A stretch of DNA of 64,000 nt from Canna indica (Eukaryota; Streptophyta; Magnoliopsida; Zingiberales; Cannaceae), in the NCBI GenBank assembly GCA_034359265.1, contig CP136890.1, positions 37,945,001 through 38,009,000 on the forward strand, read 5' to 3'. Under the pieces are notes generated by a model, which was given only the letters and a program-made list of their open reading frames with translations, was not told the origin of the DNA and did not search any database. Shown piece after piece: positions 33,184 through 45,919 of the stretch. The position numbers were made by a program, and so were the translations under genes. The stretch's first letter is position 1. Each line of letters begins with the position of its first letter.

Positions 33184-35790
33184 ATCTCCAGAGGGTTTGT
33201 TTCATCCAAAGGAATTGTGCACAACAACTAGCCGCAATGATGTATTCCGCTTCGGTAGTTGAAAGTGCAACCGAGTTTTGTTTCTTGGAAAACCAAGAAA
33301 CAAGACTCATTCATAGGAATTGGCAACACCCACTAATGCTTTTCCTATCTATTTTACACCCGGCAAAATCAACATCCGAATAACCAATTAAGTCAAAAGA
33401 TGCATTGCATGGATACCATAAACCTAAATCAGTCGTGCCTTTCAAATATCTCAATATGCGTTTAACCGCACTTAAATGAGACATTTTAGGACACGATTGA
33501 AACTTAGCACATGCACAAACACAAAATATGATATCGGATCTACTTGCAGTTAAATAAAGAAGGCTTCCGATCATACCTCGATATCATTTTTCATCTACTT
33601 TCACACCATCTTCATCTTTGTCAAGCTTGATTGATGTGCTCATTGGTGTAGAAGCTATCTTGGCTTCATTCATCCCGAACTACTTAATGAGCTCCTTTGT
33701 GTACTTAGCTTGATTTATGAAAATCCCTTTGTTGGTTTACTTGATTTGGAGACCAATCATGAAGGAAAGTTCTCCCATCATGATCATCTCAAATTCTTTT
33801 TGCATACACTTAGCAAACCACTCATAAAATAATTCATTAGTAGCACCAAATATTATATCATCAACATAAATTTGCACTAGTAAAATATCATTTTCATTAT
33901 TTTTTATAAAAAAAGAAACATTGGCTTTTTCGATGCTAAGACTTTGATCAATCAAAAATGTGAAAAACCTTTCAAACCAATCCCCAGGAGCTTGTTTTAA
34001 ACCATACAAAGCCTTTTTAAGTTTAAAAACATGATTTGGAAACTCAAAACTTTCAAATCCGGGGGGTTGTTCAATATAAACTTATTCATCAATAAAACCA
34101 TTTAAAAAAAACACTTCTAACATCCATTTGAAAAAGTTTAAAACCTTTAAAACTTGCATAAGCCAAAAGCATGTGAATTGCCTGTAATCTAGCTACGGGA
34201 GCATAAGTTTCAGTATAATCTATTCCTTCTTCTTGATTATACCCTTGGACCAGCCACTAACCTAGCTTTATTTCTACTAACTTAGGGTATGTTTGGTTAG
34301 CGAAACCAGATCTCGTTTCATAGTTTCGATTTTACTGAAATCAAAACTGCTTACGAAAACGTGTTTAGTTCTGCGTATTTATAAAACTAAATCGAAACCA
34401 AAATGAAAATGAAGCAAGTTTTCTTAATAAAACTGAAAACGCGAGAATGTTATTTTTTGTGATTTCGTAGCTGTTGGTTTCAATATCAAAATACAATGAC
34501 AAACTTGTAATTATTAATATTTTTTTAAAATCAATTAATTTACAAATAAATCAAACTATATCTAATTTATAAAAATTAAAATAGAAATCGTCATTTCCAA
34601 CTTAATCTATTACCTTAAATTGATAAATTAATTAAACCAATTTATATCTAATTGACTCAAACCTAATTTTTAAAATAACTCAATTTTATTAAAGACGATA
34701 TATTTATAATTTAACCAAAACTAATTTATCTTTATCAATATATGACTTTCTTCTACAATCGTATTAAGTTTTCTTAAATATTTTATATCAATTAGTTTAC
34801 TATTTAATCAAAATTATATTACTAATAAAGTTGTTTAATAAAAATGAATATTATTTTCTATAATCAAATAAGTATTCACTGATTTTAAAACCAACTAAAT
34901 CTGATGTTGTTTTCATCAACCAAACGTGTTTTCAAAAAACTGAAAACTAGAGACTAAAACCAAATTTTCCAAACCAAGTTTTCATTTTTGCTGAAACCAA
35001 ATCAGAAAATAGTTTTCGCTAACCAAACAACACCTAAACCTCCTTCATCTAACTTGTTTCTAATTACTCATTTAGTCCCAACCCATTTAGTCCCAATTAC
35101 TGTTTGTCCGCTAGGTCTAGGTACTAAGTCCCAAACATCATTCCCAACTAATTGATTTAGTTCCTCTTGCATGGCAATTACCAAAAATTAATCTTCTATT
35201 GCTTCCTTAATGTTTTTTTGCTCTACTTGAGATATGAACACTACATATTGACAAATATTCTTAAGTTCAGAATGAGTTACCACTTCTGTTGATGATTCTC
35301 CAATGACTTGATCCATTGGATGATCTCTTATCTATCGGTACCCTTTGGGGAGAGGTGGTAGAGCTTCCTCTTCTTCTTCTTCATCTTGAGGTAGAGTTGA
35401 GGATGAAGGTTCTTCATGGTGAGTTTCCTCATTGTTTTCATCTTCAACCTCCTTGTCATGAAATGTTAGTTCCTCAAGTTCCTCACCTACATTCACAATC
35501 TTAACATTTGTAGAAGAATCATTAGTTTCATCAAAAGTAACATGCATAGATTCTTCAACAATCATAGTTCTACGATTATAAACTCTATAGACCTTAGAAC
35601 TATTAGAGTAACCTAGGAAAATACCTTCATCGGATTTAGAATCAAATTTTTCTAGATGCTCCTTAGTGTTTAAAATGAAACATTTACATCTAAAAACAGT
35701 TGGGATTCTATTATTCCAAAGCTAAAAAGGCATTTTCTTGATTTTAGTTCTTAATAAAACACGATTAAGTACATAACAAGCGATATTTAT
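33184..35790 (-). pseudogene. Reverse transcriptase and RNase H of Sirevirus H, interrupted by a MITE
   Basis: The minus strand reads EEEEALPPLPKGYR (35332-35375) in an acidic linker that resembles the one in element B. The RT start lies near 35060-35200. The frame is interrupted by the MITE at 35034-34286, resumes with NKARL and a poorly conserved fingers region, and then reads QIYVDDIIFGATNE (33737-34009; YVDD intact) and GELSFMIGLQIK. RNase H pieces follow: GYSDVDFAGCKIDRKSISG (33311-33574) and LSTTEAEYIIAASCCAQFLW (33113-33310), stopping at WMKQTL against the LTR. Stops and shifts are spread throughout. Confidence 0.85.
34286..35034. mobile_element. Harbinger/Tourist-like or hAT-like AT-rich MITE in RT
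   Basis: The left end reads GGTATGTTTGGTTAGCGAAA and the right end, complemented, reads GGTGTTGTTTGGTTAGCGAA. The flanks are TTA on the left and TAA on the right (imperfect), so the superfamily is not settled. Removing it would join the surrounding RT codons of element H, since KLDEGGL on one side meets RNKARL on the other. The interior is almost all A and T and has no gene. Confidence 0.75.
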
Positions 35791-35799
35791 GGCTTCGGC

Positions 35800-36319
35800 T
35801 CAAAAATACTTTGGCAAATTGTTTCTACAAAGCATGATCCTAGCCATTTCTTGTAAAGTTCTATTCATCCTCTCAACCATCCCATTTTGTTGGGAGATTC
35901 TAGAGGAAGAGAAGGTATGCTCAATACCTAAATCATCACAAAAATTGGAAAAATTTTCATTTTTAAATTTCCCACCATTATCACTCATAATTTTTAAAAT
36001 TGAAATTTCTTTTTCATTTATAACACTCCTAGCAAATTTTTTAAAGAAATCAAAAGTTTCATTTTTCTTAGCTAGGAAGAAAACCCACGTGAATCTTGAA
36101 AAATTGTATAGTATATCACCAAGACTAGCAACATCACAAGGACCAAAAAGATCCACGTACACAAGTTCAAGTATTCTAGTTATGGTAACTTGATTAATAC
36201 TATGAAATGAAGATTTAACTTGTTTTCCATCTTGACATGCATCACGAAGTTTATCTTTTTCAAAAAAAAAAATTGGTATTCCTTTGAGTAAATCATTTTT
36301 TGTTATCTCTTGGATGAAG
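35800..36319 (-). pseudogene. Integrase of Sirevirus H
   Basis: The minus strand starts within pre-integrase sequence next to the LTR (DKLRDACQDGKQ, about 36230), then YVDLFGPCDVASLG (first Asp), FSRFTWVFFLAKKNETFDFF, KIMSDNGGKFKNENF (second Asp) and NGMVERMNRTLQEMARI (Glu), ending near 35800. The DDE residues are present. The element lacks gag and protease upstream, so it could not act alone. Confidence 0.85.
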
Positions 36320-37536
36320 TGATACCCACACTAGAAGGGGGGGTTGAATAGTGTTGGGTGAGTTTTAACTTCTATTCGATTTATTTCGAGTTTGATTTCC
36401 AATGCAACCAAATTAATTGTGCAACAAAATTACGATGCTTGAAAATTATAAATAACAATTAATATCAAATAAACATCACAATGCAAACACAAACAGTTAG
36501 AGTGGTCGGGCTAACCGCCTACTCCACTACCTTGGCTCTACACCAAGGATTTCTGACCAACACTTTATAGACTATATGTTTCCCTTTGAATACAATGGAG
36601 GACTTGCTTCTCAATCATTTGAGAATGCCTCAAACCTATTCACCTAGGAAAAATATAATTCTACAAAGTAAATCTTAAGTCTTTACACTAGCACACCTAG
36701 CAAGCTAACAATGTGAACTACAATTAAAAATGATGAAAAACATCAAAGGAGCTAAAAATGAAACAACAATTGTGAGCTCCTTCCAAAGCCTTCCAAGTCT
36801 CCATCTCTTCAAGATGGTGAGCTCAAATCGTTGCCGGAGTTGAGACGAGATGATCGCTTGTGGAAGATGAAGCTATCAGCGAAGCAAGCGAGCACAAATC
36901 GATCTTTGAGGGCTTAAATCTCTCTTAGAATGCACTAATCACTGTTCAAAGTCATTAAGAGAGGTTGGTGAGGGGTATTTATAACCCCTCACTCGGCAGT
37001 ACACTCCAACGAGCATTTTTCTGATCGACTGATCGACCGTCCAGCGACCGCGAGCTTACTGCCCTTCTCTGGACACATTCGTTCGACCGCCTGGTGGATC
37101 GAATTTCCTTTGTTCTTTACTAATTTTGGGCGATCGACCAACCGGTCGACCAAATGCTGAGCTCCCCCTTTCTGCCTTATTTTTGCTTTCGTTGGTCGAC
37201 CAGGCGATCGACCGAATCTAGGCTGAGGCTATTTTTTATACTCATTTTGTTGCGCGCTTTGTTTATGGTTTCCATTACCAAGTTGACTTGGATAACTTTA
37301 CAAGTAGACTTAGGATTTATTCCTAGATGCATATTACATGAAATCTACTTAGTAATCTATAAATTCTACACGATTTACATCGGAGCCCTTTTTGCCAATT
37401 TTTTGCATTTTTCGAAGAGAAGTTCGCGCACGTATCGTAACCTCAACTTGAACTCAAAACTACACAAATATATTAAATACATATTTGTTATTATCAAAAT
37501 AGATATCAAGACCTAGGGAGAACCCTTGGGCCAACA
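36320..37536 (-). repeat. 5' LTR of Sirevirus H
   Basis: On the plus strand it runs from 'tgatacccacactag' to 'cttgggccaaca'. On the minus strand it therefore starts TGTTGGCCCAAGGG. It contains a TATA-like 'ggggtatttataacccc' (complement) near 36975 and palindromic 'cggtcgacc' words at 37025-37215. Confidence 0.82.
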
Positions 37537-38408
37537 TAATTTTGTAATGATAGATTTATTTCAATAACAAATACACCTGCGGAGGGGGCTTTAGAAGCCC
37601 TCTTTTGCTTTACTTCTGCAATATACTCCTTGTAGTTGCACTTCAAGTGGCCATGTTTACCACAATGGAAATAGGTGCCCTTAGGAGTCTTCTTCCCTTT
37701 CTTCTTGATATCCTTCTTGGGTTTCACATCTTTGTTTTTCGCTTTGTTCTTAATAGAGCGCTTCTTTGCCTTTTTAGGGGCACTACCCACTAACAAGACT
37801 TTGTCCTTTTCCTTCGGAAGGTGGGACTCAGTAGTCTTCAGCATATTAAGGAACTCGGGAAGCAATACGTCTAGCTTGTTCATGTGGTAGTTAATGATAA
37901 ACTGTGAAAATGGCCTTGGAAGGGATTGGAGTATTAGGTCCTGACCTCGCCCCTTATCAATGTTTACCCCTAATTTCTCTAACCTCTCGATGAAATCGAT
38001 TTGTTTGAGAACATGGGTTTCAACAGGGGTCCTTGCCGCCATCTTGGCCTAGAAGAGTTGTTTTGATAGTTCAAACCTAGTAGTCCGACTCTCTTCACCG
38101 TACAACTCCTTGAGGTGAGAGAGGATGGCCCCTGCGTCCATCTTTTCATGTTGTCGCTGCAACACATTGGACATAGAGGCGAGCATATTGCACTAAACGG
38201 TAGTGTTGTCATCTTGCCACTTCTTGTAAGTGGCTCTCACTTCCTCGGTAGCCCTTTGGGAAGTGGCATCCGGTGATCTATTATCAAGAATATAGGAAAG
38301 TCTCTCTTGGGTGAGGATAATCCTCAGGTTTCGCAACCAATCGATATAATTCGGTCCAGTGAGTTTATTTGCATCTAGTATGCTACGCAATGACAGTGAA
38401 GATGACAT
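37537..38408 (-). pseudogene. Gag of Copia element F (two in-frame stops, ruined zinc knuckle)
   Basis: The minus strand starts at 38408 with MSSSLSLRSILDANKLTGPN and YIDWLRNLRIIL, the Gag N-terminus of Tork/Angela-like Copia elements. In-frame stops occur at about 38193 and 38045, but the frame is otherwise kept. The core includes LQSLPRPFSQFIINYHMNKL. The knuckle reads YFHCGKHGHLKCNY: the first and last zinc-binding Cys are both Tyr, as expected from G-to-A changes. The coding sequence ends at VFVIEINLSLQNYV, where element H begins. Confidence 0.85.
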
Positions 38409-39548
38409 GGTGACAATGAAATGCTACAAGGAAAATAAAAAACATACATAAGCTATCATTCTATATGCATGATTATTAGGGTCTTTTAATTAATCATGTC
38501 TCCCACTAATTTTTGCGGTTCCCAAATGACCCTCCTATTGGGAAGCGGGAAGCCCTCGTTGGTAGACTTCCTTAGCGGAAGATGAAACCCCACTTCTCCT
38601 ACTCGGGTCTCGCATTTAACACGACAAACCCTAATAGGTCCATGGGTAGGTAACTCTTTACCGATCATATTGTTATGCGACTACCATCAAGTTTTGCCTC
38701 TAGGGTTACCATGGCCTTGTGTTTGCACAACAAACCAAGGAGCCCTAGTTGAGTCAGAGCTATCGTTCGTTTACCCTAGTGAGAAAACAATCACCGTTGA
38801 GTTTGCACAACAAGGTAAGTCACGTTCAAGCTAGTAGTAGAGACACAAGGGTATGTGCCATATGAGATACAACGTGTCTATCATCACAAAAAGGCCTTGT
38901 GTTTGCACAACAAATCTGTTGTGACAATAGACACACTTGTACCTCATAACGATGGAAGGCGCGACCGATATTCTTAATATCTTAGCCATTCGGACTCAAT
39001 ATTATTGGAGGGTAACTTCATGCAATTATAATTATCTAAGTTATCAACAACTGAAGCAAAAGCAATATATAAAAACATAAAGTAAATAAGGATGATTATG
39101 GATGTTCTAAGGGTTCCGCCCGAGCCACCGGGCGAACAAAGGCCATCATCCCAGAGTTTTAGTGAGCTCTGTCTCACCAAGGAGCTACCCAAAATAATCA
39201 TTCTTTCATGCATCTTAACAATTATGAAAAAGAAAGGAAAAAAACAGAATCCGAAAATACGCGAATCGGGTTACTTTTCCACCCAAAACGGTCCAAACAA
39301 TGCATGCTGAAAATTTAAGTTTTCGGAGCTGTTCAACCATGAACCCTGGGGTTCTTGAGTTCAAAATCTGTCCAAGACAAGTTTGGACAGTAGGCTACCA
39401 CCCCAATTCATCGCATGAATTGTGGAGCCAAGAGAACATCTCAAGAACCCTCGAAAATAAAAACCGGGCAGTATGACGTTTAGGGAGCGAACGATTCACA
39501 AACGCAACAATAACGCGTAATAAAAATTCCAAAAAATTGCTAAAGGTG
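38409..39548 (-). other. Leader of Copia element F
   Basis: Untranslated region between the primer site and gag. 'gtgtttgcacaacaa'-type words recur near 38715, 38802 and 38893. No convincing ORF. Confidence 0.6.
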
Positions 39549-39560
39549 GCTCTGATACCA
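39549..39560 (-). promoter_or_regulatory. tRNA-iMet primer binding site of element F
   Basis: The minus strand reads TGGTATCAGAGC immediately after the LTR end. Confidence 0.88.
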
Positions 39561-39561
39561 G

Positions 39562-40060
39562 TATTGGGATGGGAATAAGAAGCAAAACGGAAAAAATGAT
39601 TTAAAAAATTCAAACCATCCCAAAAATAGCGATCTACTTTAGCTATCTTTAAAGAATTCAATCTACGGGTAGAAGGAGAAGATATACCTTATGTTGCGGA
39701 TGGTATGACTGCTCCTATCCCCGTTTCAAGACGTACACGCACACGTCCCCCATGAAAAGTCCACACTAAGTGCCTCATACCAAAGGGGCAGCGAACACCG
39801 AGACTCGTCGTGGCTCAATGGAGAGGCAATCTCAATCCCGAAACGCACCAAGGCGAAGCCAACCCTTCCACCAACAACAGAGCACCAAAAGGGATGAAGA
39901 GCGGATGAGAAAACCATGAAACGAGGAGGAAGATGAAGGAATACCTCGCTATCCTCCTTGGACTCCTCTAAGAAGATGAAGTAGATGACACACACAAGAG
40001 GAAGAGACGTTCAATCGGCTTCACAAAATCGGAGAAGGAAGCTTCAGATGGCCGACCACA
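39562..40060 (-). repeat. 5' LTR of element F, truncated
   Basis: It matches 27188-27685 of the 3' LTR with many substitutions and stops at 'cagatggccg'. The remaining ~1.6 kb, which would hold the promoter start, is missing. The 258 bp to the next LTR have no recognised feature apart from repeated 'aggttcact'. Confidence 0.8.
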
Positions 40061-40318
40061 ACATCATTAAGACTAAACATAAAGTAAAAGTGTTAGGTTC
40101 ACTCTTTCACAACACAGGTTCACTCTTACTTTAGGTTTAGTCTTTATGATACTAGCTTCAATCTTAATAAGGTTAGGTTCACTTTGGTTCACTATTATGA
40201 GTGACTCCATAGTAGTTGCACCCCATCAATACTTACTTGTGGAAGGCTTTCTTGAGATTAATATAAGCTAACAAAGAGAAAGGCTCGAGTCTAGTGGTTG
40301 TTCAACAATTGTAAAACT

Positions 40319-41604
40319 TGTTGGTGAAATGGCCTACACTAGAGGGGGGGTGAATAGTGTGTTAACTAAATCTTTCTCTTAATTCCTTTAAACATTTTCT
40401 CAAACTACTTAGGCGAGTTACAGATCGAGTAGCAAGCAGAAGCAATATAAACAATAAGAAATTCAATATGCAATGTAAACAATTCTAACACTTTGATTTA
40501 TAGTGGTTCTTTCCCAATGACTACTCCACTACCTAAGCACACCACTTAGGATTTCCAAACTAGTTTTACTAGATTAATTAGTTTCCTTACAATGAGGACT
40601 TTACAATGGAAAGTCTCTGCTCTCAAACCGAAGACACTTCCACACTTGGAAGTATCCCGTTTTCCTACCGAGAGCACTACCCCACCTCAACCCTAAGGGC
40701 AACTCAACTAATCCTATTAAACTACGTTTACATCGGTGGAATTAAGCCATAACACCAAGGCAACCACCAACTCAATCAAACCTAGAAACCTAGGTTTACA
40801 CACTTGAGCAATACAATGAAATAAACAATAAATACAACACTAAATTGAGCAATAAATCAAACAATAGAATACATAGCTCCACAACAAGATCACTTAGCAC
40901 CTCTTGATGCCTTGATGATTAATCAAATGAAGCTTGAAGTCAAACCTTAAGAAAGAAGTTTCAAGGCTAGGGTTTTTGCAAATGATGGATCAATCAAAGC
41001 TTAGATGGTGTAAAGAGTATCTCAATAGGCTCAACAACACATCAGGAAGGCTCTCTTGGCTTCTATTTATAAGCATGAAGAGTTGACCTCAAACAACCAA
41101 CTCAACGGCTAGAAAATTAGCCATTTCCGTCGTCCGATCGCAGGTCCGGTAGATCACCGATCAACTGACCAAGTGACCGAAGCCCGCTGTGCTTTTTGGG
41201 CTCATTTCGGTCGACCGGTCAATCGACCGGCCGTAGAGTACCGGTACTCTTCGTATTGTACCTATACTCTTCGTATTGTACCTATACTCTATATAGAGTT
41301 TCAGCCGGTTTCTTTCCTCGGTTTGAGTTTCGAATTATAGATTTGATTCTTGGATTTCTTTGCATCACCATGAGGATTTTCAAATTATCTAGACACTCTA
41401 AACCTAGACTCTATCTTCCCGATGAATCCGAGCACGTCGACCAACGTCCTTTCGATTTTTTAATTTCTCCGATATTTTTGATCGCGAAGGTCGTGCGCTA
41501 ACTAATATGGAACCTGAAAATTATTTCTCACTGAAACCATTAGTTCCATGTTTGTTATAATCAAAATCGAGATTAAGATAAAGGTAAAAAACCTTAGGCC
41601 AACA
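40319..41604 (-). repeat. 3' LTR of element G
   Basis: The termini are TGTTGGTGAAATGG and 'aggccaaca' on the plus strand, an inverted TGTTGG/CCAACA pair. Near 41160-41230 are 'cggtcgaccggtcaatcgac' palindromes. 'tactcttcgtattgtaccta' is tandemly duplicated at 41247-41288. Confidence 0.88.
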
Positions 41605-41617
41605 ATCTCCCCCTTTT
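41605..41617 (-). promoter_or_regulatory. Polypurine tract of element G
   Basis: The minus strand reads AAAAGGGGGAGAT, next to the LTR start. Confidence 0.85.
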
Positions 41618-43520
41618 GATGATGACAAACATCCTTAAGAAAAAATATATATACTAAAGCACAAATGATATCAACGAAGGGATTTCTCCCACTATCAACA
41701 CGCATATATACATAATGGAACTCCCCCTATCTATATGCATGGTTTTCTTATATTATTTTCCTCTTTACCTATATTTTTCTCTCTCTTTTAACATTACTCA
41801 GAAAGGGCAAGAAAAGTCAACTATGGTCATTGTTGGGACTTGAAAACTAGTTTTCATGAAAACGAAGTCAACCAACTAGTCATGAAACGATAGTCAAAAT
41901 CCAATGAGAGACTAGTCAAAATCGAATGAGAGACTAAGTAACACATGATATTATGAAATGATAGTCAAAATCCAAAACTAGGAATCATGTACTAACTCAA
42001 GTATCTATATTTCCAAGTATCGGTCAAGGAGTCAAAAAATCATTTTAGAAATAATTTCTCTCTCTAAATTATTAGAATGGTACCAAAAGTGAATTCAAAA
42101 TAGCATACTCGAAGTCCCATTCGAAGATTGGACCAAAAATCAAAGTATCAAAAAAATGAACGTTTGGGAAGGCGATACTTTAAAGTTTTGAAATCCAATT
42201 CCAAAAATCCATTTCAAATCATATTCTAACTGAAATTTTTTTGAAATTTTTACTAAAGAAATTAAATTTTTCAGAGAACATGCAGTTTCAAGAATCATCG
42301 AAAAATAATTTTTCTCTATTTTTTAAAAAATAACTGAAATCTAGTGGTATTTTCATAAATGTTAGCTATTTTTCAAAAGTTCTCAGTTTTTATTCAAACT
42401 TTCCAGATATCTGATATGATCATGTAAAGCATGTATGTCAAGTTATAACAGAAAATAAAGTCAATTGGTCAATATATCACCTTAGCATGATTTCATTAAA
42501 AAATAAGCATGTTATCATGAAATTGCTAAGTATCAAATTTTAAGCTTTACTCATGGTTTTTCAAACATAGACACATGAACACCTAACATGAGTAAATCTA
42601 AACATGTTTGTGAAATTTGAACTCAAAATGAGATTTTTAAGTCAAATTGTTGACTTAGGTCAAACTTTTTCAATTTTGAGTCTCCTAAGATGAGCTAGTT
42701 ATCATTTTATCCATTTACACATGATTGTTCAATTTTAATCATCTAGAAGCATGTCATGTGTATCTCTAAACATGTTTCATGAGTTTGGACTTAGAAAGGA
42801 GGTCTCTAATGACAGGTTTTGGCTTAACACAACTTACATTCAATGAAATTTGCTTGAGTCCTAAAATTCTTCCTACTCATGAAATTTCAAGAATTTAATA
42901 TGCAATTTCAATCATGAGTATAGAGACACCAATAAAACATGAAAATTGAGGTATTAGACTAGATATTTGCAATAACCAAAAACATACCCCATCCATGGGA
43001 ATTTAGCCAAACTTCATTTCATTTTTTATTTTCCTTAGAATAGCCTTCCATTCAATTTTTGATGACTTGCAAGTGATCTTCATTAGTAGAAAATGAAACC
43101 AAAGCTACATGCAAGTGACCAAACTAAATAGTGAAGTGAAAAACCAAGTATCATTTTCCATATTCAACTTCACTAAATAGCATAGATTCATTTTCAAATA
43201 AATCATTCATGATAACAAAATGAATCAAGAGATCTCGAAATATGAAATATTCAAAAATTAGATTTCCAGCCCTTCCTATTGGTTGAAAACCGAAAGGCCA
43301 GTATGAGCCTACGATTTAGAACGCAAGATCCCATTAGCCCGTTATAGGCTACATAGGTCTCCGAAGAGACCGGAAATCAATGTCAAAAATATTTATAAAA
43401 TCATATCAAGAGCGGACAAAGCTCAACTGAATCATGCATTGTATCATAAACTTCAACTTAAGTAGATCAATGTTGGTTAGAAGATGATACCAAAGTATTT
43501 GATGCCAACTTTACCTACGC
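41618..43520 (-). other. Conserved noncoding block of the gag-only family (copy G)
   Basis: About 1.9 kb without a gene. On the minus strand it matches 13438-14690 (A) and 62877-64000 (C). Shared elements include the hairpin at 43356-43371, the following 'gcctataacgggct' and 'ctttcggttttcaacc', and further on 'ttaccaagt' and 'cttaagtcaa'-type words. In G the block leads directly to the 3' polypurine tract, so it makes up the whole region between gag and LTR. Confidence 0.75.
43356..43371 (-). promoter_or_regulatory. Conserved hairpin with cUUCGg loop (copy G)
   Basis: The minus strand reads GGTCTCTTCGGAGACC, identical to copies A and C, about 240 nt after the gag end. Confidence 0.75.
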
Positions 43521-43599
43521 ATCAAGATGGCTTGAAGTTGCAACCAATTGTAGATTTTTCATTCAAGTCTTGGTCAACTTCAACACACATTTGTGTGGT

Positions 43600-44990
43600 A
43601 GCTCCCCCTATAAGAGAACAAGAAACTTTTGGTACCCAAATACCTTTGTGTCCTAGGGGGTTAGTGGGCTTAGGTACCCAAAGTATCTTCGCAACACTTG
43701 GGTTCATTCTAAAGGCACAATCATAGATGACATGCCCATAAACACCACAAAGGCATGAGATTTAATGTTAGAATTCTTGACATGAGAAGAATGATGGACA
43801 TGAGCATTATTAAGTAAAATATTTTTCTTCCTAGAATTTAGAAAGGATGAAACATTGGATAAATTATGTGTTTTCTTACTCAAGAAAACAACCTCATTTT
43901 TCAAGTCATTAATGGACTTATGCAATGCATGAAATTGAGATTTCAACAAACAATTTTCATTTTTCAAACTCTCATTTTCCATTTTGAAATCATTTGAAGA
44001 ATCATTACCCTTAAGTTTTAAACTATTTTTCAAGCTCTCATTTTCATTTCTAATTTTGGAAGTCTTATTTAATAGTTCATCATTTTCAATCTCCAACTTT
44101 TCATTTCTATGTTTTAAGTCCTTTATTTCAAGCTTCAAATCATCATGGCATGTATCAAGCATACTAGTGTTCAATTTTTTATTTTCAACTTCTAAGGCAT
44201 GCAAGTGACTAGTATGCTTAGAATTCCCCTTTTTAATTTTTTTTATTTCCTTGTTCATTTTCATAAGCAATTGATACATTTTTCTACATTCATCAACTAG
44301 CTCATCATAAGACATGTTAAATGAGCTTGAATTGCTAGAATCACTATTATGACAAGAAGCGGAAGACTTTACCTCATCGTTAAGACCCATGTGGCACAAT
44401 TGTGAGGTGGCTTCATTGTCATCACATGAGGAGGCTCCACTTGATTCCGAAGTGAAATTGATGACCTTCTTCTCCTTCTTGGATTTCTTTCTCATCAAGG
44501 GACAATTTTTCTTGATATGTCCCTTCTCTTGGCAAAGGAATCACTTGACTTTTCTTTTCCTACTTTTAAGCGTGCTTCTTTGACCGGAAATACTATGGGC
44601 ATCACAAGAGATGTTAGTAGTGGATGGATGACCATTGTCATCACACCTTCAGCATAAGTAGTAATCTCTTCGATTTTTGCAAAATCATATAACATGTTTA
44701 ATGTTGCCCAAATATCAAATGCGGAAGAACAATGCATAACATTTTCAAGTATATCATTTGAAAATGTGCAATATAGAAGATGTGTTGTTTTAACATTTAA
44801 TTCAAACAATTTAACTTATTCTTGAGTCAAATCATTAATGTCAATAGTGGGCTCAACATATTCATTCTTTAGCATGCACCATAGATCTAAATTTGTGTTT
44901 TAAGAAATGTATACATCATATTCTTCCAAACACGAAAATTTATCTCATCAAACCTAGGTGGTGCAAATGCTATACTCTCTAGTACCATTT
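43600..44990 (-). pseudogene. Gag of element G
   Basis: The minus strand begins near 44990 (APPRFDE motif), with FELNVKTTHLLYCTFSNDIL and AFDIWATLNMLYDFAKIEEI in the N-terminal domain (44809-44640), matching Gag of A and C. The frame shifts near 44500, where the first zinc knuckle should be; only RDISRKIVP remains. The frame from 44498 gives a Ser/Asp-rich stretch (SSSFNMSYDELVDECRKMY) and a long coiled coil (LKHRNEKLEIENDELL, NENESLKNSL). After another shift the C-terminus reads ILWVPKPTNPLGHKGIW and KVSCSLIGGATTQ. The second knuckle is split by the shift near 43710. Confidence 0.82.
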
Positions 44991-45042
44991 TAAGAATCGA
45001 GCTAAAGGTAGAAGAGATGGTGAAATCTCAATCTACTAACCT

Positions 45043-45054
45043 GTTCTGATACCA
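45043..45054 (-). promoter_or_regulatory. Primer binding site of element G
   Basis: The minus strand reads TGGTATCAGAAC, one change from the iMet complement, two bases from the LTR end. Confidence 0.82.
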
Positions 45055-45056
45055 AA

Positions 45057-45489
45057 TGTTGGCGAAATGGCCTACATTAGTAAGGGGGGTGAATAGTGTG
45101 TTAACTAAATCTTTCACCTAATTCCATGTTTAAACATTTTCTTAAACTACTTAAGTAAGTTACAAATCTAGTATCAAGCGAAAGCAATATAAACAATAAG
45201 AAATTCAATACGCAAAGGAAACGATGCTAACGCTTTGATTTATAGTGGTTCGGCCCCAATGCCTACCCAACTACCTAAGCATCTTACTTAGGATTTTCAA
45301 ACTAGTTTTACTAGATTAATTAGTTTCCTTACAATGAGGACTTTACACTGAAAAGTCTCCGCTTTCAAACCGAAAGTACTTCCAAATCCAGAAGTATCAT
45401 GCCTTTCTACCGAGAGCACTCTTGCAACTCAATTAATCCTATTAAACTACGTTTACACCAGTGGAATTAAGCCTTAACACCAAGGCAAT
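45057..45489 (-). repeat. 5' LTR of element G, truncated
   Basis: It matches 40319-40766 and stops after 'aacaccaaggcaa'. The U3 part with the promoter is missing. Confidence 0.85.
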
Positions 45490-45919
45490 AATGGCAACAC
45501 AGAACATGAATCTTCAATTTCATAAAGAACACATACAATAAAACAAAGCCAATACATATACTATGTTTACTAAGTAATCCAAATAAAACCGATACGAGAT
45601 TCCTCACTTGGAAGATGACCGACAACAGGGAGACTAGAGGGGAGGACTGAATGCCACTAGAGGAGTCGACAGCAAGCACTGCCTGCACTAGCCGTAGATA
45701 CAATAAAATTAGAATAAAATGCACATTTAGGGTTTAGCATTTCTAGCGTTTCTATATTAATGTCAATAGAAGAACTAGATTTTTTGGCTGCCATACTACC
45801 ACAATCAGTCATAACCATCCATCACCCCAATTTTTTTAACTGAACACACATAATGTAACACTTAACTATCCTACTATATTTTTTTTCAAACATTCTATTA
45901 AACTCATGAATTTATATAC

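Larger units (their letters stand above)
32192..37536 (-). mobile_element. Truncated Sirevirus H inside element F
   Basis: On the minus strand, the 5' LTR (37536-36320) is followed directly by pre-integrase sequence at 36319, so the primer site, gag and protease have been deleted. Integrase and RT/RNase H follow (36319-33184), then a rearranged 3' LTR (33183-32192) missing its start. It interrupts the protease region of element F. A MITE (34286-35034) sits in its RT. Similarity to element B is strong across pol. Confidence 0.85.
27188..40060 (-). mobile_element. Copia element F (Tork/Angela-like), old, split by Sirevirus H
   Basis: On the minus strand the order is 5' LTR (39562-40060, truncated), primer site, leader, gag (38408-37537), a gap filled by element H (37536-32192), the end of protease and pre-integrase, integrase, RT and RNase H (to 29286), polypurine tract, and 3' LTR (29288-27188). 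The LTRs differ at many positions (well over 10% by eye), so the insertion is old. A 2.1-kb LTR with this Gag and RT fits the Angela/Tork group, though the lineage is a judgement from motifs only. Confidence 0.85.
40319..45489 (-). mobile_element. Gag-only LTR element G
   Basis: Minus-strand order: 5' LTR (45489-45057, truncated), primer site (45054-45043), gag (about 44990-43600), conserved noncoding block, polypurine tract (41617-41605) and 3' LTR (41604-40319). The whole internal region is only about 3.45 kb and has no space for protease, integrase or RT. It is therefore non-autonomous by design rather than by one recent deletion, given that A and C have the same gag and noncoding block. 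Confidence 0.88.
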
